From the NCBI GenBank assembly GCA_036741695.1, contig DAINRU010000015.1:1-48834 (forward strand): 48,834 bases of DNA, in the 5' to 3' direction. Source of the stretch: JAFANK01 sp036741695. GTDB lineage: Bacteria > Vulcanimicrobiota > Vulcanimicrobiia > Eremiobacterales > Eremiobacteraceae. Of the stretch, positions 42,857-48,834 are shown piece by piece. The notes under the pieces are model-generated. The model made no database searches. It saw only the letters and a list, made by a program, of their open reading frames with translations, and was not told where the DNA came from. The translations under genes and the position numbers were made by a program. Positions within the stretch are counted from its first letter, which is position 1; every line of letters begins with the position of its first letter.

Positions 42857-44115
42857 GCCGGCACCACCCGCACTCCTATACCATCAGCAACGCGTCGCTC
42901 GTCACCCTGGGTCCTTTGGCCGCGAGCGCCGGCCCGCAAGCGCACATCGACGTTTCCGATCTGGGGATCGTGGAGCGAGGGACCGTGCTGGTCGAGCACG
43001 GCGTCATCACTGCCATGGGGACGCATGCGCAGTGCGCTGCGGCAGTCGCTCACGCGCGTTCGCGCTATTCGGGCTTCGAGGAGCGCGATGCCCAAGGAAA
43101 CGTCGTCATGCCCGGCTTCGTCGATGCGCATACGCATGCGCTCTTCGCCGGCAACCGTGTGGCCGACTTCGAGGATGTCGCCGCCGGACGCACGCCGTCG
43201 CTCGGCATGCGTCACACTATCGAACAGACCCGTGCAGCGACGCGGCCCGATCTGCTCGACATCGGCTCGCGCCACCTCGGGCTCATGCTCGACCACGGCA
43301 CGACCACCGCCGAAGTCAAAAGCGGCTACGCGCTGACGGCGATGGGAGAGCGCGAGTTGCTCGCTGTGCTCGCCGAGCTTGGAGCCCGCCCGGAGCTGCC
43401 GCGAGTCGTGCCGACCTTTTGTGGGGCACACGCGCTCCCACCCGAGTTCCACGATCTCGACGCCTTTGTGGACGAGCTGTGCGAGCGGATCTTGCCCGGC
43501 GTAGCCGAGCAGGGAATCGCTTGGTTTGCCGACGCCTTCTGCGAGACGGGGTTCTTCACGCCCCAGCAATCAGAACGTTTCTTGCGCGCCTGCGCGAGCG
43601 AAGGATTGCGCCTACGCATCCACGCCGACGAGATGAGCCGCAGCGGCGGCGCGACGGTTGCCGCCCGGCTGCGCACCACCTCCGCCGACCACCTGAATTT
43701 CATCGACGAGGAGGACGTCCGCGCCATCGCCGGCGCCGGGTGCGTGGCCGTGCTGTGCCCGGGAACAGTCGAGTATCTTGGGCTTCCTCGCTATGCGCCG
43801 GCGCGTGCGCTGATCGCCGCCGGCGTTCCCGTGGCACTGGCCACCGACTACAACCCAGGGACGTGTCCGTGCTTCTCGCTGCAGACCATCGTCTACTTAG
43901 CGCGCCGCCATATGAGCCTAACAGCCCAAGAAGCCATCGCCGGGATCACCCAAAACGCCGCCTATTCGCTCGGCTTAGCCGGGGAAATCGGCAGTCTGAC
44001 AGCCGGGAAACGGGCGGACCTCGTCCAACTGTCAACCGGGGATTATCGAGAGCTAGGCTACTCTTTCGGCACTAACCTGGTCGCATATGCGACTGTTGGA
44101 GCGAAAACGGCCTGA
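42850..44115 (+). CDS. hutI: Imidazolonepropionase
   Basis: Opens the ring of imidazolone propionate to formiminoglutamate; metal-dependent amidohydrolase. 421 aa from a GTG at 42850-42852 overlapping the ftcD stop. Metal sites: VMPGFVDAHTHALFAGNR (HxH), FCGAHALPPEF, HADEMSRSGG, SADHLNF and the Asp in LATDYNPGTCPC. The typical C-terminal strand set ends GLAGEIGSLTAGKRADLV. Together with hutH, hutU and ftcD it completes the route from histidine to glutamate. Confidence 0.95.
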   Translation: MVGRHHPHSYTISNASLVTLGPLAASAGPQAHIDVSDLGIVERGTVLVEHGVITAMGTHAQCAAAVAHARSRYSGFEERDAQGNVVMPGFVDAHTHALFAGNRVADFEDVAAGRTPSLGMRHTIEQTRAATRPDLLDIGSRHLGLMLDHGTTTAEVKSGYALTAMGERELLAVLAELGARPELPRVVPTFCGAHALPPEFHDLDAFVDELCERILPGVAEQGIAWFADAFCETGFFTPQQSERFLRACASEGLRLRIHADEMSRSGGATVAARLRTTSADHLNFIDEEDVRAIAGAGCVAVLCPGTVEYLGLPRYAPARALIAAGVPVALATDYNPGTCPCFSLQTIVYLARRHMSLTAQEAIAGITQNAAYSLGLAGEIGSLTAGKRADLVQLSTGDYRELGYSFGTNLVAYATVGAKTA

Positions 44116-44124
44116 CATGATGTT

Positions 44125-44154
44125 TTGGCTTCGCGTAGACGGGGATGCTATCTA
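44125..44154 (+). promoter_or_regulatory. Possible promoter upstream of the RsbW-like gene
   Basis: TTGGCT (44125-44130) and TATCTA (44149-44154) with an 18-nt spacer lie just after hutI. The start would be about 10 nt before the RsbW-like ATG, leaving a very short leader with no ribosome-binding site. The fit is moderate only. Confidence 0.3.
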
Positions 44155-44170
44155 GAGCAATGATCCCGTC

Positions 44171-44707
44171 ATGAAGACGCTGAAGCGCCGGTACCCCAGC
44201 AAGCTCGCCTCTGTTTCCAAAGCGCGGCGTGAGGTCGCGTCCTTCGCACGCGGCTGCGGTCTGCCCGCCTGCGACATCAGCGACATCGCCCTCGCCACCG
44301 GCGAGGCGTGCAACAACGCCGCGGAGCACGGCCACGTGCTCGGCGGCCATTTCACCATCGTCTGTTCGTACGAGAACGGCGAGTTCGCGGTGCAAGTCGC
44401 CGACGAGGGCTGCGGTTTTGACCCCGTCGGCAAGGGAGAGTGTCTCGATCCGGATCAGCTCGGCATGCGCGGTCTGGGCATTTTCATCATGCGCTCGCTC
44501 ATGGACGACGTCTGCTTCACGATGAACGCATGCGGCACGTGTGTACAAATGACCAAGTTCGGCCTTGCAAGCACGCAGCCGATGGCCGCGGGGACTCACG
44601 CCAACGGATACGCCAACGGTGTATCCGGTTTAGGCGCGGTGCACCACCGGCTCAAATCGCTGCTTGAACTTGCTCGGCTCCAGATGGGCAGCCGCCGCCA
44701 GCGCTGA
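44171..44707 (+). CDS. RsbW-like serine protein kinase / anti-sigma factor (HATPase_c)
   Basis: 178 aa. GHKL ATPase with N-box IALATGEACNNAAEHG, G1 box VADEGCGFDP and G2 region GMRGLGIFIMRSLMDDVCF, which are the marks of the RsbW/SpoIIAB anti-sigma kinases. These usually pair with an STAS anti-anti-sigma and a sigma factor, neither of which is adjacent. A C-terminal extension of about 40 residues (NGYANGVSGLGAVHHRLKSL...) after the ATPase domain overlaps, antisense, the last 78 nt of the pfk gene. The partner sigma could be SigH elsewhere in the window, but nothing in the sequence proves this. Confidence 0.87.
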   Translation: MKTLKRRYPSKLASVSKARREVASFARGCGLPACDISDIALATGEACNNAAEHGHVLGGHFTIVCSYENGEFAVQVADEGCGFDPVGKGECLDPDQLGMRGLGIFIMRSLMDDVCFTMNACGTCVQMTKFGLASTQPMAAGTHANGYANGVSGLGAVHHRLKSLLELARLQMGSRRQR

Positions 44708-45880
44708 GATTTTTGGCGGCTCGAGGTCGTCTGGTTCGAGCCGTATCATGTACTTGCGCCCCACCTCATACGCTTCCGTGCGCGTATCGACGTGGCGTAC
44801 GCGGATGCGACCGCTGTCTGGGTCGATCATCTCCTGGAGCGTCACGGGCGTGACCTTGCCGCCGCGCAGAGCGACCATGGCTCCCGAACCACCCGAGAGC
44901 AGATAGCGGACGGCTCCGTAGCCAAGCGTTCGCGTGTATTCGACGTCAAACGCCAGCGGCTTGGCGCAGCGCAGCTCGTAGCCGATGTCCTTCGCCACGA
45001 CGGTCGTGTCCAGGCCCATCTCCTTCAGCGATGTGTTGATCGATTGCTTGATGATGTCGCCCAGATCTATATCCGCCAGGCGCACGTTGCCGTAGGCGTC
45101 GCGCCCGACGTCTTTGAGGGCGCCCAGCTCCTGGGGATCGAGCTTTTCCGCCACCCCTTCGGCGATGACGGCGACTCCATGATCGTGACCGGCCGCCCGG
45201 CGTTTGATGATGCTGCCGATGATCGTGTCGCGCACGATGTGCAGCGGCACGTGGCCGTCGGGGAACTCCTCGGGGATGACCGCGAGCGTTGCGCCGGATG
45301 CTTTGGTGATGCCGAGCGCGAGCGCGCCGGACTTGCGCCCCATGGTGATGGCCAGATACCAGCGCTGCGTCGTGCGCGCGTCTTCCATGAGGCTTTCGAC
45401 GATGGCGGAGCCGGCGGCGCGGGCGGTCTCGAATCCGAAGGTCGGCATGTTATCGGGCAGCGGCAGATCGTTGTCGATGGTCTTCGGCACGGTCGCCACG
45501 TGGAGCGATCCGCCCGCGACTTCGGCGATCTTGGCGGCGCCGAAGGTCGTGTCGTCGCCGCCGATGCACAGCAGGTGCGTGATGCCAAGCTCGCGCAACG
45601 CCCGCACCGCGTTGTCGAGCATCGTCTTTTCTTTGGCCGGGTTCGTGCGCGAGGTGCGCAGGATCGACCCACCCAGCCAGTGGATGCGGCTGACGTCCTC
45701 GATATGGAGCTCCTGAGCGTACTTGGCGTCGCCCTTGACCAGCCACTTGAAGCCGTCGTAGATGCCGATGACGCGGCAGCCCTCGTTGATGGCTTCGATC
45801 GTGGCCGAAGCGATGACGCCGTTGATGCCCGGCGCCGGCCCACCGCCGACCAAGATGCCGAGGGTGGGTCGCTCGCTCAT
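44630..45880 (-). CDS. pfkA: 6-phosphofructokinase, probably PPi-dependent
   Basis: Phosphorylates fructose 6-phosphate in glycolysis. 416 aa. GGGPAPGINGVIAS at the start, CIGGDDTTFGA (GGDD at 107-110), VPKTIDNDLP with the catalytic Asp136, FGFETARAA, TMGRKSGALALG and ELRCAKPLAFDVEYTR. ATP-dependent enzymes have GGDGS and a Gly before TIDND. Here the Asp at the second site and Lys at 133 are features of PPi-dependent PFKs, so pyrophosphate is the likely donor. The ATG at 45878-45880 overlaps the stop of the preceding tandem gene as ATGA. Confidence 0.9.
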   Translation of the reverse strand: MSERPTLGILVGGGPAPGINGVIASATIEAINEGCRVIGIYDGFKWLVKGDAKYAQELHIEDVSRIHWLGGSILRTSRTNPAKEKTMLDNAVRALRELGITHLLCIGGDDTTFGAAKIAEVAGGSLHVATVPKTIDNDLPLPDNMPTFGFETARAAGSAIVESLMEDARTTQRWYLAITMGRKSGALALGITKASGATLAVIPEEFPDGHVPLHIVRDTIIGSIIKRRAAGHDHGVAVIAEGVAEKLDPQELGALKDVGRDAYGNVRLADIDLGDIIKQSINTSLKEMGLDTTVVAKDIGYELRCAKPLAFDVEYTRTLGYGAVRYLLSGGSGAMVALRGGKVTPVTLQEMIDPDSGRIRVRHVDTRTEAYEVGRKYMIRLEPDDLEPPKISALAAAAHLEPSKFKQRFEPVVHRA

Positions 45881-46524
45881 CGCTCCGCCTTCCGAGCCGT
45901 CCGTGGCGTCACAGCAGGGTGGGCTCCGTTTTCGGGTTGCATGAACGTCCTGTCGGCTTGACCCGACGCGGAGCTCGAACGCCCATGCCGTTGGTCAAGG
46001 TCTGCGAAACGCGGCATGCCCGGAGGATACGTTCCGCGCGGCCACCTGGCGATCCACTGCCTTGATCGGACGGCAAGATACTCGAAGTTCTCGTAGATCG
46101 CCGGCCCGGAACGCTCGCGCCGCAGAGCAGTCACCGGCCACAAGATCTCCCAAAATCCGACGATCGCATCGCTGCCCAGGTCGAGAAGAGACCGCTCGTC
46201 GATCAGTCCATGCTTGACGTAGCCGCCGATCTGCTCCCAGTAGTCGGCCACATAGAGCTCGACGTGAACGCGGCGATCGATGCGGTCGCCGCGAAGCCCG
46301 GCGCAGAACTCAGGGTCCTGCAGCTTCGCCGGCAGATCATCGCGGACGAAGTTGAACCACGCCTGCATCTGTGGATCCTGCCACATACGGTTGATCTCAA
46401 TCATCCCCGCGAGCTGGTTGCTTGCCCGGAGATGGCGCAGCTGGATGAGAGCGGCGATGGCGGTCGCCGCGATGACCACGCAGGTGCACCCGGCGAATAG
46501 CGTGCTCCAGAGCTCAAGTGACAT
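45877..46524 (-). CDS. One-TM protein of a tandem family, paralogue C (DUF4760-like)
   Basis: 215 aa. An N-terminal TM (about 8-30) is followed by AIAALIQLRHLRASNQLAGMIEI and a helical cytoplasmic domain with FVRDDLPAKLQDPEFCAGL, YVADYWEQIGGYVKHGLIDE, FWEILWPVTALRRER and YENFEYLAVRSRQWIARWP. It shares these blocks with the two following entries. Function unknown; the general pattern matches DUF4760-type proteins. The ATG at 46522-46524 is preceded by GGAG, overlaps the upstream gene by 11 nt, and the stop overlaps the pfk start as ATGA. Confidence 0.7.
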   Translation of the reverse strand: MSLELWSTLFAGCTCVVIAATAIAALIQLRHLRASNQLAGMIEINRMWQDPQMQAWFNFVRDDLPAKLQDPEFCAGLRGDRIDRRVHVELYVADYWEQIGGYVKHGLIDERSLLDLGSDAIVGFWEILWPVTALRRERSGPAIYENFEYLAVRSRQWIARWPRGTYPPGMPRFADLDQRHGRSSSASGQADRTFMQPENGAHPAVTPRTARKAER

Positions 46525-47089
46525 GGGGCGCAGCTCCAGCGTCGTCCGGGTATGGATCTTCGACCGGCAGATGGGGCGTGCCGTGCGGGAAGATACCATC
46601 CGGATGTTTGGCGTCCCAGATCATCGCGCGCGAGACCAGGTACTCGAAGTTGTCGTACACCGTCTGACCGCGTTTGCGACGGATGATTGCGATCACCGGC
46701 GTGAGTTTCTCCCAGGCTATGATCGCCACGCTCCCGCCTGACTCCATCACGGCATCCTCGGCGTAGTAACCGAGCTTGACGAACATCCCGAGCGATTCCC
46801 AGAAATCGAGATACTCGAGCTCCGGGTGTTTGAGCCGATCGGCTTGAGCGCGTCCGAGACTGGCGCGGTACTCCGGATCGCGCAGCTTGCGTTCCAGATC
46901 GCCGCTGAAGATGTGATTCTGCACCTCTCGCGCGTGCGGGCCGGCCCAGCGGTCCATGAAACCCAGAAAACCGGCGATCGCATTGCCCGCGCGCATATGG
47001 CGCAGCTGGATGACAGCAGCGATCGCAGATGCCGCGATGATGATCATCGTGACAAACGTCGAGATCGCGGACAGCTCTTCCCAGTTCAC
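46514..47089 (-). CDS. One-TM protein of a tandem family, paralogue B (DUF4760-like)
   Basis: 191 aa from a GTG at 47087-47089 behind GAGGGGGGAT. TM at about 10-28 (FVTMIIIAASAIAAVIQL), then RHMRAGNAIAGFLGFMDRWAGPHAR, LERKLRDPEYRASLG, YLDFWESLGMFVKLGYYAED, IAWEKLTPVIAIIRRKRGQ, VYDNFEYLVSRAMIWDAKHPDG. Same architecture as paralogues A and C, with a shorter N-terminal part of the soluble domain. Unknown function. Confidence 0.7.
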   Translation of the reverse strand: MNWEELSAISTFVTMIIIAASAIAAVIQLRHMRAGNAIAGFLGFMDRWAGPHAREVQNHIFSGDLERKLRDPEYRASLGRAQADRLKHPELEYLDFWESLGMFVKLGYYAEDAVMESGGSVAIIAWEKLTPVIAIIRRKRGQTVYDNFEYLVSRAMIWDAKHPDGIFPHGTPHLPVEDPYPDDAGAAPHVT

Positions 47090-47102
47090 GGCCGATCCCC
47101 CC

Positions 47103-47687
47103 TCATGCTCGCGGGACCCCTGGCGCTGGATCTGCGCCGCTAACAAGCGCGGCGCGCGCCGTCGCGGCGTCGATTCTGGGCAGCGTGCTCGGATAGTTGC
47201 CAACCGGATGCTTCTCCCTCCAGATGAGTGCGCGAGCGGCGAGATACTCGAAATTCTCAAACGTGTAGGGGGAGTGGCTGCGCACGAGCTCCATGCAGGG
47301 TTGCAGGAGCGACCAGTAGAGCAGCACGTTCAGCCAATGACCCAGCAGAAATTGGTCTTCGTCGATGAGGCCACCGCGGACGTAGGATCCTATCTCCTCG
47401 TACATATCAGCCACGTGCAGCTCGGGGTGATTGCGGCGATCGACTGGCAGGTGCTCGAGCCCTGCACGGAACGCAGGGTCAGTCAGCCGTTGCGGGAGCT
47501 CCGAGCGCACGAAGTTGATGAGCTCGTGAAAGTGCGTCTGTTGGAACAACTCGAGCACTGAGAGCAGACCCGACAGCTGGTTGCTCTGGCGCAAGTGGCG
47601 TAGCTGCACGAGGGCCGCAATCGCGGTCGTGCTGATCACCACAAACGTTCCCAGCGCAGCAAACGCGCTGACGGCTTCGTACGGCAT
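47103..47687 (-). CDS. One-TM protein of a tandem family, paralogue A (DUF4760-like)
   Basis: 194 aa from the ATG at 47685-47687 (GGAG upstream). TM at about 7-27 (AALGTFVVISTTAIAALVQL) leads into RHLRQSNQLSGLLSVLELF, FVRSELPQRLTDPAFRAGLEHL, HVADMYEEIGSYVRGGLID, LLQPCMELVRSHS and TFENFEYLAARALIWREKHPVG. The shared QLRHLRxSNQL and ENFEYLxxRAxIW motifs tie it to B and C. The three genes are packed with 13-nt or negative gaps, so they form one unit that runs into pfk. Confidence 0.7.
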   Translation of the reverse strand: MPYEAVSAFAALGTFVVISTTAIAALVQLRHLRQSNQLSGLLSVLELFQQTHFHELINFVRSELPQRLTDPAFRAGLEHLPVDRRNHPELHVADMYEEIGSYVRGGLIDEDQFLLGHWLNVLLYWSLLQPCMELVRSHSPYTFENFEYLAARALIWREKHPVGNYPSTLPRIDAATARAALVSGADPAPGVPRA

Positions 47688-47710
47688 GAGCGACTCCGAC
47701 AAAATAGTGA

Positions 47711-47740
47711 GGGCGACTTTGCAGTCGCCCCCTGGTTTTT
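47711..47740. terminator. Terminator hairpin after clpC
   Basis: GGGCGACT (47711-47718) pairs with AGTCGCCC (47723-47730) around TTGC. On the minus strand it is followed by TCACTATTTT, and on the plus strand by CCTGGTTTTT, so it could terminate in both directions. It lies about 58 nt after the clpC stop, past a repeat unit. Confidence 0.7.
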
Positions 47741-47751
47741 CCTCGAGCCTC

Positions 47752-47788
47752 AACGGATCTAAAGGTCCGTTGCTGCAAAGCTCCGTTG

Positions 47789-47791
<3 letters not shown>
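47752..47791. repeat. Palindromic repeat unit plus decayed unit at the clpC 3' end
   Basis: AACGGATC (47752-47759, one mismatch in the arm), TAAA, GGTCCGTT (47764-47771), tail GCTGC, then AAGCTCCGTTGCTAG. The clpC TAG stop (47789-47791) falls in this second tail, as at ispD. Confidence 0.85.

Positions 47792-48834
<1,043 letters not shown>

Overview
The window is about 49 kb of GC-rich bacterial chromosome with dense gene packing. Many stop/start junctions overlap (ATGA, GTGA, TTGA) and GTG and TTG starts are frequent. The gene content mixes Firmicutes-like housekeeping (a SigH-type sigma factor, a PIN-TRAM protein of the YacL type, FakA/DegV/PlsX, a PASTA protein) with a probable outer-membrane beta-barrel protein, which points to a diderm cell envelope. 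This fits a deep-branching terrestrial lineage such as Eremiobacterota (WPS-2) or a relative. That assignment is an inference from gene content and style, not from a marker tree.

Layout. 1-860: the 3' end of an IS3-family transposase, then about 550 nt without a convincing gene that holds a strong hairpin and the 5' half of a tRNA-Thr gene. 861-6609 (+): a sulfurtransferase, then a compact group encoding a PKD/beta-barrel envelope protein, a PDZ multi-TM GAF-like protein and an alpha/beta hydrolase. 6606-18772 and on to 31.4 kb: a long, mostly minus-strand housekeeping region. Within it yacL-like, ispD, ispF, gltX, cysE, cysS, rlmB and sigH keep the order known from Bacillus, interrupted by doxX and ydeI-like genes. 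A second block (PASTA, rpe, thiL, rpmB, fakA, plsX, degV/fakB) also mirrors a Bacillus neighbourhood, with rpmB inverted. yebC, a GT2 glycosyltransferase, a fused GT-C/PMT mannosyltransferase, a polyprenyl synthase, ispH, plsC and cmk follow. ispD, ispF, ispH and the prenyl synthase supply polyprenyl carrier, which the GT2/PMT pair probably uses for protein glycosylation.

31.5-44.1 kb is catabolic. hutH-hutU (+), then pirin and a GAF-GGDEF protein (+), then a minus-strand leucine-degradation operon (carboxyltransferase, crotonase, biotin carboxylase, HMG-CoA lyase), then ftcD-hutI (+). Together the four hut genes take histidine to glutamate, and the minus operon takes 3-methylcrotonyl-CoA to acetyl-CoA and acetoacetate. 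44.2-48.8 kb: an RsbW-like anti-sigma kinase, a probable PPi-dependent phosphofructokinase, three tandem paralogous one-TM proteins of unknown function, and the 3' part of clpC.

The most unusual feature is a dispersed palindromic repeat family (core AACGGACC-TAAA-GGTCCGTT followed by GCTTC or GCTAC). It is seen at six loci, always in the same orientation. It forms a five-unit decaying array between ispF and ispD, supplies the stop codons of ispD, the HMG-CoA lyase gene and clpC, and lies in frame inside thiL.
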